A stretch of 64,000 bases of DNA. Source: JAOUEA01 sp963810945. Its GTDB lineage: Bacteria > Actinomycetota > UBA4738 > HRBIN12. The notes beneath the pieces are model-generated. The model was not told the DNA's origin. It ran no database searches and saw only the letters and a program-made list of their open reading frames with translations. Positions 43,743-52,159 of this stretch are shown piece by piece. The stretch spans positions 372,001 through 436,000 of the forward strand of contig CAWEPI010000008.1 in assembly GCA_963810945.1 (NCBI GenBank). The letters are read 5' to 3'. Made by a program: the position numbers and the translations under genes. Position 1 is the first letter of the stretch. Each line of letters opens with the position of its first letter.

Positions 43743-44287
43743 GCTCCGAGGTCGGCCCCTGGCGCCGTCGATCGCGCGCGAGCGTCTACGAGAACCCGTG
43801 GATCGAGGTCTGGCACGACGAGGTCCTCCGCCCCGACGGTCTCCCCGGCATCTACGGGGTGGTGCACTTCCGCAGCCGCGCGGTGGGCGTGGTCGCCATG
43901 GACGACGACGACCGCGTGCTGCTCGTCGGACAGCACCGCTACACGCTCGATCGCTACTCGTGGGAGATCCCCGAGGGCGGCGCCCCGTGGGACGAGGACC
44001 CCCTGGCGGGCGCCCGGCGCGAGCTCGCGGAGGAGACCGGCTACACGGCGTCGTCCTGGCGGGAGCTGATCCGGTTCACGCTCTCGAACTCGGTGACGGA
44101 CGAGGAAGGGGTCATGTTCGTGGCGACGGGACTCGCGCCCGGCGCGGCCTCCCCCGACGGCACCGAGGACCTCGCTATGACGTGGCTCCCGTTCGACGAG
44201 GCGCTCGCCATGATCGACCGCGGCGAGATCCACGATGTCATGACCCAGACCGCCCTCCTCGCGGTCGCACGTGAGCGGTTCCGTTAG
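43739..44287 (+). CDS. NUDIX hydrolase, ADP-ribose pyrophosphatase-like
   Basis: 182 residues from GTG 43739. Lead YENPWIEVWHDEVLRPDGLPG and VGVVAMDDDDRVLLVGQHRYTLDRYSWEIPEGGAP precede the NUDIX box DPLAGARRELAEETGYTA, with the REx2EExG core complete. The arrangement YENPWI...Q.R...WEIPxG is that of ADP-ribose/NDP-sugar pyrophosphatases in the cytosol. It ends by overlapping the convergent hydrolase stop by four bases. Confidence 0.92.
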   Translation: MSSEVGPWRRRSRASVYENPWIEVWHDEVLRPDGLPGIYGVVHFRSRAVGVVAMDDDDRVLLVGQHRYTLDRYSWEIPEGGAPWDEDPLAGARRELAEETGYTASSWRELIRFTLSNSVTDEEGVMFVATGLAPGAASPDGTEDLAMTWLPFDEALAMIDRGEIHDVMTQTALLAVARERFR

Positions 44288-44904
44288 GACCCCATGTGCT
44301 CCGCGAACCACGCTTCGGCGAGCGCCGTCACCCGATCCATGGCGCCCGGCTCCTCGAACAGGTGGGTCGCTCCGGGCACCACCTCGAGTCGATGTGCGCA
44401 ACGCAGCGCTCCCTCCGCCCGTCGGTTCAGCTCGAGGACCTGGGTGTCCGCCCCACCCACGATCAGCAGGGTGGGTGCCGTGACCCGCTCGAGACCACTG
44501 GCGAGATCCGGACGGCCGCCTCGAGAGACCACGGCTGCGACGGTCTCGCCGAACGCCGCGGCGGCGGTGAGCGCCGCCGCGGAGCCCGTGCTCGCGCCGT
44601 AGTACCCGAGCGGGAGCGCTCCGCACCCGGGCTGCGTACGCACCCACCGCGTGGCGTCGGACAGGCGATCGGCCAGCAACGGGATGTCGAACACGAGGGA
44701 CCGGTCGCCGGCTTCCGACGCCGCCAACAGGTCGAACAGCAGCGTCGCCAGACCCGATCGGTTCAGGCGGCCGGCCACCGCGCGGTTCCGCGGACTCGCG
44801 TGGGAGCTGCCGCTCCCATGGGCGAAGAGGACGATCCCGCTCGCGCCCTCGACCCCTCGGATGTCTCCATGAAGGCGGTGCTCACCGACCTCGACGTGGG
44901 CCAT
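44284..44904 (-). CDS. Dienelactone-hydrolase-like alpha/beta hydrolase
   Basis: 206 residues from ATG 44904, with AGGAGG nine bases upstream. The fold shows GIVLFAHGSGSSHASPRNRAVAGRL, ATLLFDLLAASEAGDRSLVFDI, the nucleophile elbow GYYGASTGSAAAL (Ser in GASTG), PTLLIVGGADTQVLELNRRA (Asp) and VVPGATHLFEEPGAM (His). Length and motifs match the small DLH-like group often fused or linked to phosphoribosyltransferases in Actinomycetota. The substrate is unknown. It follows the aminotransferase-V gene by 13 bp and probably shares its message. Confidence 0.88.
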   Translation of the reverse strand: MAHVEVGEHRLHGDIRGVEGASGIVLFAHGSGSSHASPRNRAVAGRLNRSGLATLLFDLLAASEAGDRSLVFDIPLLADRLSDATRWVRTQPGCGALPLGYYGASTGSAAALTAAAAFGETVAAVVSRGGRPDLASGLERVTAPTLLIVGGADTQVLELNRRAEGALRCAHRLEVVPGATHLFEEPGAMDRVTALAEAWFAEHMGS

Positions 44905-44917
44905 GATGCACACCCTC

Positions 44918-46600
44918 CTAGCCCGCCGCCACCTCCTGCGGGAGCCAGAACCAGCGTAGGTCTTCGAAGTCGCCGCCGACATCCAGCGCCTGCTCTTCCG
45001 CGGCCGCGGGCGGTTCGGCGAGGAGGACCCGCGCCTCCGCGAGGTAATGGGCGAGTCTCGATTCGGGCTCATGGTGCCGGTGTCCCTCGAACCGCATGTG
45101 GCCGTCCTCGTAACGAACGTCGCGCAACGACATCGGGGGCTCCGGCTGCCCATCGACGTGCCGCCACATCCCGCTCGGTGGATCGAAGCGGTAGCGCGGG
45201 AGCAACCTCCATCCGTGGGTCGCCACGAGGTCGACGGCGTCCAGCACGTACTCGAAGACGGCCTGCGTGAGGAAGTAGTTGAAGCTGACCCGCACCCAGC
45301 CCGGCTTGATGCCTTCGCATCCACGCGCGATCTCGCGCTCGAATCCGTGCGAGCGTTCGAGATCGATGCCGAGGAGGCGGTGACCGTACGGCCCGGCGCA
45401 CGAGCATCCACCACGCGACTGGATGCCGAACAGGTCGTTCAGCAACGCCACCACGAAGTTGTGATGGAGGTAGCGTTCTCGATGGCGGACCACGAACGAG
45501 ACGATCGAGAGCCGAGGGAGATCGTGATTGCCGAGGATCTCGATGTTGGGGTTCGCCTCCCAGCGGTGCATCGCGGTGTGGGTGAACGTCTCCTCGCGTT
45601 CCCGGATCGCCCCCACCCCGACCGCTTCCTTCAGCTGGAACACGAGCCCCGCCCGGATCGACTCCACGATCGCCGGCGTCCCGCCCTCCTCGCGACGTTC
45701 GACGTCGTCGAGGTAGCGATGCTCAGTGGGGTTCACGTAGGCGACGGTGCCGCCGCCGGGAACGCTCGGGACGGGGTTGTGGAAGAGGTCGCGGCGCGCC
45801 ACCAGCACGCCGGGGGTGCCCGGACCGCCGACGAATTTGTGCGGCGAGATGAACACGGCATCCAGGTAGCCGAAGACATCACCATCCCGCGGCGTCATCT
45901 CGATCGCGACGTACGGGGCCGCGGCGGCGTAGTCCCAGAACGACAGCGCGCCGTGACGGTGCAACAACGCCGAGATCGCCGACACGTCGCTGATGATGCC
46001 GGTGACGTTGGAGGCGGCGGAGAAGCTGCCGACCTTCACCGGCCGCTCCGCGTGCTCGATGAGCGCACCTTCGAGCGCGTCGAGATCGATACGTCCGTCG
46101 TGATCTTCGGGCACCCTGACGAGCTCCGCGATCGACTCTCGCCAGGGCAGCTCGTTGGAGTGGTGTTCGTACGGCCCGATGAACACGACGGGCCGGTCCC
46201 GATCCGGGATCCGGCTCTCCAACCCGTATCGCTCGTCCAGGCCGGCGGGCAAGCGGAGCTCCAGGCAGTCGATCAGCTTGTCGATGGCTCCCGTCGACCC
46301 CGAGCCACAGAAGATCACGGCGTGGTCGTCCTGCGTGGCTCCGACCGCATCGCGGATGATGGCCCTCGCGTCCTCTCGGAACCGGGTGGTCTGCAGCCCG
46401 GTGCCACTGGACTCCGTGTGGGTGTTCGCGTAGAGGGGGAGCACAGTCGCCCGGATGAAGTCCTCGATGAATGAGAGCGAGCGTCCCGAGGCTGTGTAGT
46501 CGGCGTACGTGACCCGCCGCAGACCGAACGGCGTCGCGATGGCCTCGTCGTCGCCGATCACGGCGTCGCGCACCTCATCGATCAGTCGGTCGTCAGGCAC
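44918..46600 (-). CDS. Class-V aminotransferase (cysteine-desulfurase-like), long form
   Basis: 560 residues, about 150 longer than a typical SufS/NifS. The PLP fold shows RRVTYADYTASGRSLSFIEDFI, YANTHTESSGTGLQTTRFREDAR, VIFCGSGSTGAIDKLIDCL, FIGPYEHHSNELPWRES, SFSAASNVTGIISDVSAISALLHRHGALSFWDYAAAAPYV and the lysine segment DAVFISPHKFVGGPGTPGVLV. SRGGCSCAGPYGHRLLG resembles the desulfurase cysteine loop. The C-terminal ~130 residues (WFWLPQEVAAG end) are an extra region without a known domain. It may act as a desulfurase or selenocysteine lyase; the latter would fit the presence of tRNA-Sec but is not shown. Confidence 0.85.
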   Translation of the reverse strand: MPDDRLIDEVRDAVIGDDEAIATPFGLRRVTYADYTASGRSLSFIEDFIRATVLPLYANTHTESSGTGLQTTRFREDARAIIRDAVGATQDDHAVIFCGSGSTGAIDKLIDCLELRLPAGLDERYGLESRIPDRDRPVVFIGPYEHHSNELPWRESIAELVRVPEDHDGRIDLDALEGALIEHAERPVKVGSFSAASNVTGIISDVSAISALLHRHGALSFWDYAAAAPYVAIEMTPRDGDVFGYLDAVFISPHKFVGGPGTPGVLVARRDLFHNPVPSVPGGGTVAYVNPTEHRYLDDVERREEGGTPAIVESIRAGLVFQLKEAVGVGAIREREETFTHTAMHRWEANPNIEILGNHDLPRLSIVSFVVRHRERYLHHNFVVALLNDLFGIQSRGGCSCAGPYGHRLLGIDLERSHGFEREIARGCEGIKPGWVRVSFNYFLTQAVFEYVLDAVDLVATHGWRLLPRYRFDPPSGMWRHVDGQPEPPMSLRDVRYEDGHMRFEGHRHHEPESRLAHYLAEARVLLAEPPAAAEEQALDVGGDFEDLRWFWLPQEVAAG

Positions 46601-46626
46601 GGGGCGATGCTACCGCCGCCGCGTGC

Positions 46627-47634
46627 TCAGGCGAGGCGCCTGATCGGCGTGGCGCTCTGGGGCCGGTTCCGCTTGTGCTCGTACATCGCCTCGTCCGCGT
46701 GACCGAGCAGGCTGGCCGCGTCCTGGCCGTCGACCGGGAAGAGGGCCCGCCCCACGCTCGCCTGCAGGGAGAGTTCTGCCACGTGCATCCGGAACGGCTC
46801 CTCCATGGCACGGGCGATCCTGTCGGTGACCTTGTCCACCGCAACCCGGGCGTCGGCCGCCTCTGCCCCCAGCGGCAGGTCCGCCACGAGCACCAGGAAT
46901 TCGTCCCCGCCCTGACGTGCGACGAGGTCGGTCTCGCGTACGGCCGATCGCAACCGGGCCGCCATCTGTCTCAGCACCTCGTCACCGGTGGCGTGCCCGT
47001 GGGTGTCGTTCACGGGCTTGAACGCATCCAGGTCGAGGAAGAGCACCGCGACGGCGAGGTCGTCGCGCCGCGCACGCGCGAGCGCGAGGCCGAGGTGCTG
47101 TTCGAACATCGCGCGGTTCGGGAGGTGGGTGAGGGGGTCGTGGAAGGCCAGATGCTGCATCCGCAGCTCGGCCTCCTTCGTCGGTGTGATGTCCGTCATG
47201 ACCCCTTGGATGTAGAGAGGCCTGCCCTCCTCGTCGCGGATCATCGCGGAGTGGTCGCGGACCCAGATGACGCGACCGTCGGGCCTCACGTAGCGGTACT
47301 CTCCCGCCTCCGGCTGCCCGGTCTTGAGGAACCACTCGTACTCGATCCGGGCCCGGTCGCGGTCATCGGGATGGATCAGCTCGTCCCAGATCTCATCGTT
47401 CTCGATGAAGGCGTCCGGCGAGACCCCCAGGAGCTCCTCCACGAACGGGCTGATATGGAACGTCGGGCCGTCGAGCTCGGGCGAGTAGACGTAGATCGCC
47501 GCCGGGAGCTGGCGCATCAAGGCTTCGTACTTCGCCTCCGCCTCGAAGCGTGCGTGCTCGGCGACCTTGAGTCGCCGGCGCCAGGCCTCGGGCGCAGGGG
47601 CGCGCGTGTCATCGTGGCTTCGATGGGTGGCCAT
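46627..47634 (-). CDS. PAS-GGDEF diguanylate cyclase
   Basis: 335 residues from ATG 47634. A short helix (RRRLKVAEHARFEAEAKYEALM) leads to a PAS/PAC domain (residues ~45-160; IYVYSPELDGPTFHISPFVEELLG, YRYVRPDGRVIWVRDHSAMI, YIQGVMTDITPTKEAE). Residues ~165-325 are a GGDEF domain: LAFHDPLTHLPNRAMF, VLFLDLDAFKPVNDTHGHATGDEVL, the intact RQGGDEFLVLV and a product-inhibition RETD site five residues before it. It should make cyclic di-GMP from GTP in the cytosol in response to a PAS-sensed cue. No EAL or PilZ gene is adjacent. Confidence 0.92.
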   Translation of the reverse strand: MATHRSHDDTRAPAPEAWRRRLKVAEHARFEAEAKYEALMRQLPAAIYVYSPELDGPTFHISPFVEELLGVSPDAFIENDEIWDELIHPDDRDRARIEYEWFLKTGQPEAGEYRYVRPDGRVIWVRDHSAMIRDEEGRPLYIQGVMTDITPTKEAELRMQHLAFHDPLTHLPNRAMFEQHLGLALARARRDDLAVAVLFLDLDAFKPVNDTHGHATGDEVLRQMAARLRSAVRETDLVARQGGDEFLVLVADLPLGAEAADARVAVDKVTDRIARAMEEPFRMHVAELSLQASVGRALFPVDGQDAASLLGHADEAMYEHKRNRPQSATPIRRLA

Positions 47635-47751
47635 GGGCGGTCCGCCCGTCCGGGGTGGCGGCCTCACCTGGGTATCGGCGAAACGACACCCCCTCTGAAG
47701 CACCGGATGAAGCACCGTTCCGCCGAGGGATCTGACCCGAGAACGCGAAAG

Positions 47752-47774
47752 GAGCCGACCCAACGGGCCGGCTC
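47752..47774 (-). terminator. Intrinsic terminator of the sigma-factor gene
   Basis: GAGCCGGCCC and GGGTCGGCTC (minus strand) form a 10-bp stem with one mismatch and a GTT loop, followed by CCTTTC. It begins 34 bp beyond the sigma-factor stop. The rest of the 47635-47807 gap shows nothing else. Confidence 0.6.
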
Positions 47775-47807
47775 TCTTCGCTGAGGCTCGCGATGCCTCG
47801 GTGGCGC

Positions 47808-48740
47808 TTAGCCCAGCGCCACCGCGTTGATCAGGTTGGAGTCGCGCAGCTTGCGCAGCGCCTCACGCTCGATCAGGCGCACGCGCTCACCCGAGAGGCC
47901 CAGCACCTTGCCGGTCTCGCGCAGGCTGAGCGGCTGGCCGTTCTCGAGGCCGTAGCGCAGCGCGACCACGTGGCGCTCCCGCTCGTCGAGCACGCGGTCG
48001 ACGGCGTCGCCGATCTCCTCGCGGAGCAGCTGGTCCTCGACCTCGTTGAACGCGGCGTCCGAGTCGACCTCCTCGATCAGATCGCCGAGCTCCGTGTCCT
48101 CGCCCACGGGCGACTGCAGGGACAGCGGCTCCCGGCGACCCATCTCCGTGAGGTCGTCGATCTCCTCGACCGTGGTGTCCAGGGCCTTGGCGAGCTCCTC
48201 ACGCGAGGGCTCGCGACCCATCGACTGCGCGAACTGGAACCGGGTGCGGTTCAGCTTGCGCAGGCGGTCGTGGATGTGCACGGGCAGACGGATGCTGCGC
48301 GAGCGGTCCGCGATGGCACGGGTGATGCCCTGACGGATCCACCACGTGGCGTACGTGGAGAACTTGAATCCGCGGCGCCAGTCGAACAGCTCGACCGCGC
48401 GCATCAAGCCGATGTTGCCCTCCTGGATCAGATCCAGGAGGGGCAGGCCCTGGCCCTGGTACTTGCGGGCCACGGACACCACCAGGCGGAGGTTCGCCAT
48501 GATGAACCGCTGCCGGGCAGCCTCGGCCTCACGCACCTCACGGCGCGCCTTGGCGATGCTCTTCTCGGAGCGCAGACGCCCCGCGCGCAGACGCTCTTCG
48601 GCCTCCTTGCCGGCCTCGATCGTCATGGCGAGCTCGACCTCTTCCTCCTTGGTGAGCAGCGGCTCACGGGCCGCCGCCTCCAGGTAGAGGCGCAGGTCGT
48701 CGGCGTCGTCGGTCCCCAGGGGACGCGCAGGCTCGGGCAC
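47808..48740 (-). CDS. RNA polymerase sigma-70 factor, SigA/RpoD-like
   Basis: 310 residues. Region 1.2 (DLRLYLEAAAREPLLTKEEEVELAMTIEAG), region 2 (RQRFIMANLRLVVSVARKYQGQGLPLLDLIQEGNIGLMRAVELFDWRRGFKFSTYATWWIRQGITRAIADRSRSIRLPVH), region 3 (IHDRLRKLNRTRFQFAQSMGREPSREELAKAL) and region 4 (DAVDRVLDERERHVVALRYGL, SLRETGKVLGLSGERVRLIEREALRKLR) are all present. The long acidic 1.1 region of RpoD is missing, so it could be a short primary sigma or a group-2 factor like HrdA/SigB-related proteins. Residues 45-75 hold an Arg/Lys/Glu-rich insertion. The start codon is GTG 48740. Confidence 0.93.
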   Translation of the reverse strand: MPEPARPLGTDDADDLRLYLEAAAREPLLTKEEEVELAMTIEAGKEAEERLRAGRLRSEKSIAKARREVREAEAARQRFIMANLRLVVSVARKYQGQGLPLLDLIQEGNIGLMRAVELFDWRRGFKFSTYATWWIRQGITRAIADRSRSIRLPVHIHDRLRKLNRTRFQFAQSMGREPSREELAKALDTTVEEIDDLTEMGRREPLSLQSPVGEDTELGDLIEEVDSDAAFNEVEDQLLREEIGDAVDRVLDERERHVVALRYGLENGQPLSLRETGKVLGLSGERVRLIEREALRKLRDSNLINAVALG

Positions 48741-48871
48741 TTCGTATCACACTCCCACTCGAAGGACAGGGCTGCAGGGCGCAGCAGCGCTCATCCTCGA
48801 GAACTAGATCCCTCGGTCAACGGCTCGCCCGGGCACACGCGAATAACACGTCTTGGCGGCCGCTCGCTCAT

Positions 48872-48901
48872 ATGGTATGGGGTCACCTGCGGGTTTGTAA
48901 A
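48872..48901 (-). promoter_or_regulatory. Candidate promoter of the sigma-factor gene
   Basis: Minus strand: -35 TTTACA (48901-48896), 18-bp spacer, -10 TACCAT (48877-48872), leaving a leader of about 125 nt before GTG 48740. A second TTTACA occurs 17 bp further upstream (48918-48913). Confidence 0.4.
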
Positions 48902-48920
48902 GCTCAGGCCATGTAAAGGT

Positions 48921-48955
48921 CTTGTGAAGAGATTCACAAGAGGCAGGAAACGCCT
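48921..48955. repeat. Inverted repeats in the divergent 448-bp region upstream of the sigma gene
   Basis: CTTGTGAA-GAGA-TTCACAAG (48921-48940) is a perfect 8-bp dyad, followed directly by AGGC-AGGAAAC-GCCT (48941-48955). It lies about 20 bp upstream of the candidate sigma-factor -35, a position suited to an activator or repressor site. The region 48741-49188 has no gene I can support; besides this dyad and the two promoters it shows nothing else. Confidence 0.5.
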
Positions 48956-49109
48956 CCCGAGCGAACGCCCGCATCCGGCCCTCGCCTCCCTTCTCTATCG
49001 CTTCGCCATCAACGCTCCCGGCGGGGAAGTTGTTCCCCGGAAGCGCCGTTCCAGGGAGACGTTCGGCACCGAGCTCGAGGCGGTTCCCGCGATCAGGGCT
49101 GGCGTTGCG

Positions 49110-49138
49110 TTGACCGGGCAAGCGCCAGGACATAGATT
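49110..49138 (+). promoter_or_regulatory. Promoter of the secreted BNR-repeat gene
   Basis: -35 TTGACC (49110-49115), 17-bp spacer, -10 TAGATT (49133-49138), giving a start point near 49145 and a leader of ~44 nt before ATG 49189. Confidence 0.55.
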
Positions 49139-49188
49139 CCGCCGCAACGTTGTCGCGCCGCCCGCGCGCCGAGTGGAAGGAACGGCTC

Positions 49189-50649
49189 ATGACCCGACGT
49201 ATCCTCGTCATGGTGCTTGCCCTAGCGCTGGCCGGGGTTACCGTGCTGGCCTTCGTTCACGACCGTGGTTCGGCACGGCCCGCCGCGGCCGGCGAGACCT
49301 CAGCCGCCGGAACCGGCACAGAGCCGGAGGGCGACGGGGAAGACGGAGAAGAGGGTGACGCCGATCGCGCTGTAGGTCCTGATCGGATCGAGGCCGCGAC
49401 CGCACTCCCCCACAGGGCCGAAGCGGCGCCGCTCGCGGGAGCGGCGGCGGCCGGTTGGCAGTCAGAGCGGGTCTGGAGCACGACATCGAATGACTGGGAG
49501 CCGACCGTGGCCACGGACCCCTCTTCCAGCTGGGTCTACCAAGCGACGACGCGCTACGGCGGCCCCAAGGCCTGCAAGACGTGCCCCGATCCGGCAATCA
49601 TCCTGCGTTCGTCCAGCGACGGCGGCATCACCTGGGGTGTCGACCGGTACCTGTGCTCGTGCAAGGGCGTCAAGGCCCAGAACGACCCAGTGCTGGCGGT
49701 ATCCACGGCCGGTGTCGTGTACGCCGTGTGGATGAACGACTACAACCCCGGAGTGGTGTTCGCGAGGTCGTCGGACCACGGAGTCACATGGACAACCCCG
49801 ATCTCGTTGAAGGGGAACGGCCTCTCGTTCACGGACAAGCCGTGGCTCGCCATCTCCCCCAACGGGCAGGACGTCTACGTGGCGTTCAACTCGAGCGACA
49901 GCTATGTCGTGGCCTCGCACAACGGGGGAAGCTCGTTCTCCCCGCGCGTCAAGACCAACAGCGACTCCCTCTACTGGTTCGCGGAGGGCGGAGCGGTCGC
50001 GGCGAACGGCACGGTCTACTTCGCCGAGAGCGCCGAGAACCAGAGCGCGACCGGTCCAGTGAGGATCGCGGTGTTGAAGAGCGGGAACGGCGGGACCTCG
50101 TGGACGACGACGTTCGTCGACACGAGCCAGCAGCAGCCGCCGTGCACGGTTCCCTCATGCGGCGCGGACTTCTTCGCCCCGTCGGCGTCCCTCGACGTCG
50201 ATAGCGCAGGCACGATCCTGCTTGCCTACTCGGCCAACGGGGCGGCGCAGGCGAACAAGACGCTGTACGCGCGGACCTCGACGGACGGCGTCACCTGGGG
50301 GGCCCGGACCGACATCGGACAGAACACCGGCGACAACGGCTTCCCGAGCGTCGAGGCCGGCGGGGTCTCAGGTGACTTCCGCGTAGCTTGGCAGGACAAC
50401 CGGAACGGGGCCTCAGCCTGGAACACCTGGTATCGGAGGACGACCAACGGAGGCGCGAGTTGGAGCGCCCAGGTGAAGCTCTCAGACGTGACGAATGGAG
50501 CGCCCTACAAGAGCGCGAACGGCTATGCCTTCCCCTACGGCGACTATCTCGACCTCACGGTCGATGGAGGAGGACAGAACCTCGTGATCTGGGGCGAGGG
50601 GCCGAACTACGTCGGTCCCGGGGGCACGTGGTTCACGCGAGGAGCTTGA
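49189..50649 (+). CDS. Secreted BNR/sialidase-type propeller protein
   Basis: 486 residues from ATG 49189 (GGAAGGA upstream). Residues 1-30 are a signal or anchor (MTRRILVMVLALALAGVTVLAF), then an acidic, Gly-rich linker (EPEGDGEDGEEGDAD). From residue ~88, Asp-box-like repeats SSSDGGITWG, SSDHGVTWTT, SGNGGTSWTT, STDGVTWGAR and TTNGGASWSA form a six-bladed propeller. Cys pairs (CKTCPD, CSCKG, CTVPSC) would form disulfides outside. Typical sialidase catalytic residues (Arg triad with the FRIP motif) are not evident, so a binding or other glycoside role is as likely. The last 43 bp overlap the convergent AAA gene. Confidence 0.82.
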   Translation: MTRRILVMVLALALAGVTVLAFVHDRGSARPAAAGETSAAGTGTEPEGDGEDGEEGDADRAVGPDRIEAATALPHRAEAAPLAGAAAAGWQSERVWSTTSNDWEPTVATDPSSSWVYQATTRYGGPKACKTCPDPAIILRSSSDGGITWGVDRYLCSCKGVKAQNDPVLAVSTAGVVYAVWMNDYNPGVVFARSSDHGVTWTTPISLKGNGLSFTDKPWLAISPNGQDVYVAFNSSDSYVVASHNGGSSFSPRVKTNSDSLYWFAEGGAVAANGTVYFAESAENQSATGPVRIAVLKSGNGGTSWTTTFVDTSQQQPPCTVPSCGADFFAPSASLDVDSAGTILLAYSANGAAQANKTLYARTSTDGVTWGARTDIGQNTGDNGFPSVEAGGVSGDFRVAWQDNRNGASAWNTWYRRTTNGGASWSAQVKLSDVTNGAPYKSANGYAFPYGDYLDLTVDGGGQNLVIWGEGPNYVGPGGTWFTRGA

Positions 50650-52133
50650 CGGGCGTCGCTCACCGAGGCCGGCACCGCCCGCCCTTTGGCCCAGGCGCGC
50701 ATCCTCCCGATGTCTTCGGCACGGGTGCGTGACAGCGGTGTCGTGCGTCCCAGCTCCTCGACGATCCGTTCGGTGGTGAGGTCGGCACCGTCCGCATACG
50801 CCCGATAGAGCGCGCCCACCACGGCACCCTCGATCTCGGCGCCTGAGAAGCCGTCGGAGGCCTCCGCGATTCGGGCGAGGTCGAACGCTGCCGGATCGCG
50901 CTTACGGCGTCGCAGCTGAAGCGCCGATATCGACGCGCGCTCGCTCACATCCGGCAGGTCGACGAAGAAGATCTCATCGAAGCGCCCGTGACGCAGGAGT
51001 TCGGGCGGGAGGCTTCCGACGTCGTTCGAAGTCGCGACCAGGAACACCCCGTCGGGTCGCTCCTGGAGCCATCGGAGGAGCTCCCCGACGATGCGTGCGC
51101 TCACGCCCCCGTCCGAGCCGCCCTCGCCCGCCGCGAAGCCTTTCTCGATCTCATCGATCCACACGACCACCGGCGCCATCGCCTCGACCGTGCGGAGCGC
51201 CGTCCGCAGACGCTCCTCCGACTCGCCCACGAAGGGACCGAAGATGGCACCCGGCTCCAGGAGCACGAGCGGCAGGTGCCACGTGCGGGCGAGGGTCTTG
51301 GCCACGAGCGACTTCCCGCACCCGGGAACGCCGGCGAGGAGCACGCCGCGCGGAGGCTCGATGCCGAAGTCCCGTGCGGCCGGCTCGAACCCCCGCCCGC
51401 GGATGCGGAGCCAGTCCTTGAGGTTCTCCATCCCCCCCACCTGTTCGAGGTCGCCCGCCTCGGAGGGCACCAGTTCGAGGACGCCGTCCTCGGCGAGCAA
51501 CGCGGCCTTCGCATCGCGGACGTGCGTGGCGATGTCGCTCCCGCCCTCCATCGCCGCGCGCGTGATCAGCCGTTCCGCCTCGGGGAGCGTGAGCCCTCTG
51601 GCCGCCTCGGCGAGCGCGGAGATCTCGGCGTCGTCGACGGCGGACGCCAGACCCCGTGCCGCGAGTTCCGAGACGGTCCTTCGCACCATCGCATCGACCT
51701 CGTCGGGTGACGGCGGCTCCAGCGTCCACGGCAGGGCGACACCATCGAGACCCTCGGGCACGTGGGCCTCAGGGCCGGTGAGCACGAGGGTCTGACCGGG
51801 CTTGGGGGCCAGGGCGAACTCCTTCACCCTGCGGAGCACCGCGGGATCTGCCAGCGCGGCGCCGAGGTCCAGGAGCACGAAGACGCCCGGGTCGGGGAGC
51901 TCACCGATGAACCCGAGCGCCTGCTTCGGATCCTGGGTGCCCGTCTGCGGACCCATCCCGTCGCGCTCGAGCCCCCGCGTGAGGGACCACGTCCACACGG
52001 GGACCGAGAGGGCATCGGCCGCGCGTCGCACGAACGACAGGAATCGAGGCTCGTCGTCCATCCGTGCCACGATCAGCGGGTAGCGGCTCGCGAGGAGGAG
52101 CCGGAGATCGGTGACGTCGTCCACGGACGACAT
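50607..52133 (-). CDS. AAA+ ATPase of the Ycf46-like group
   Basis: 508 residues from ATG 52133 (MSSVDDVTDLRLLLASRYPL); a TTG at 52157 would add eight residues. The N-terminal half (YPLIVARMDDEPRFLSFVRRAADAL, WTWSLTRGLERDG, VFVLLDLGAAL) is the domain that precedes AAA in Ycf46-type proteins. The AAA module has LEQVGGMENLKDWLRIRG, Walker A GVPGCGKS, FVGESEERLRTALRTVEAMAPVVVWIDEIEKGF (Walker B), sensor ATSNDVGSLPPELLRHGRFDEIFFVDLP and the lid region DGFSGAEIEGAVVGALYRAY. The fold is FtsH-like, but no protease domain follows. Ycf46 proteins in cyanobacteria and plastids have been tied to CO2 response; the role here is unknown. Confidence 0.88.
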   Translation of the reverse strand: MSSVDDVTDLRLLLASRYPLIVARMDDEPRFLSFVRRAADALSVPVWTWSLTRGLERDGMGPQTGTQDPKQALGFIGELPDPGVFVLLDLGAALADPAVLRRVKEFALAPKPGQTLVLTGPEAHVPEGLDGVALPWTLEPPSPDEVDAMVRRTVSELAARGLASAVDDAEISALAEAARGLTLPEAERLITRAAMEGGSDIATHVRDAKAALLAEDGVLELVPSEAGDLEQVGGMENLKDWLRIRGRGFEPAARDFGIEPPRGVLLAGVPGCGKSLVAKTLARTWHLPLVLLEPGAIFGPFVGESEERLRTALRTVEAMAPVVVWIDEIEKGFAAGEGGSDGGVSARIVGELLRWLQERPDGVFLVATSNDVGSLPPELLRHGRFDEIFFVDLPDVSERASISALQLRRRKRDPAAFDLARIAEASDGFSGAEIEGAVVGALYRAYADGADLTTERIVEELGRTTPLSRTRAEDIGRMRAWAKGRAVPASVSDARQAPRVNHVPPGPT

Positions 52134-52159
52134 CTTCGCAGGCGTTCTAGGCTGCAAGC

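Noticed and set aside
45047..46474. A 475-codon open frame opposite the class-V aminotransferase
   Set aside because: No recognisable domain, composition mirrors the antisense codon bias, and the opposite strand has a clear PLP enzyme.
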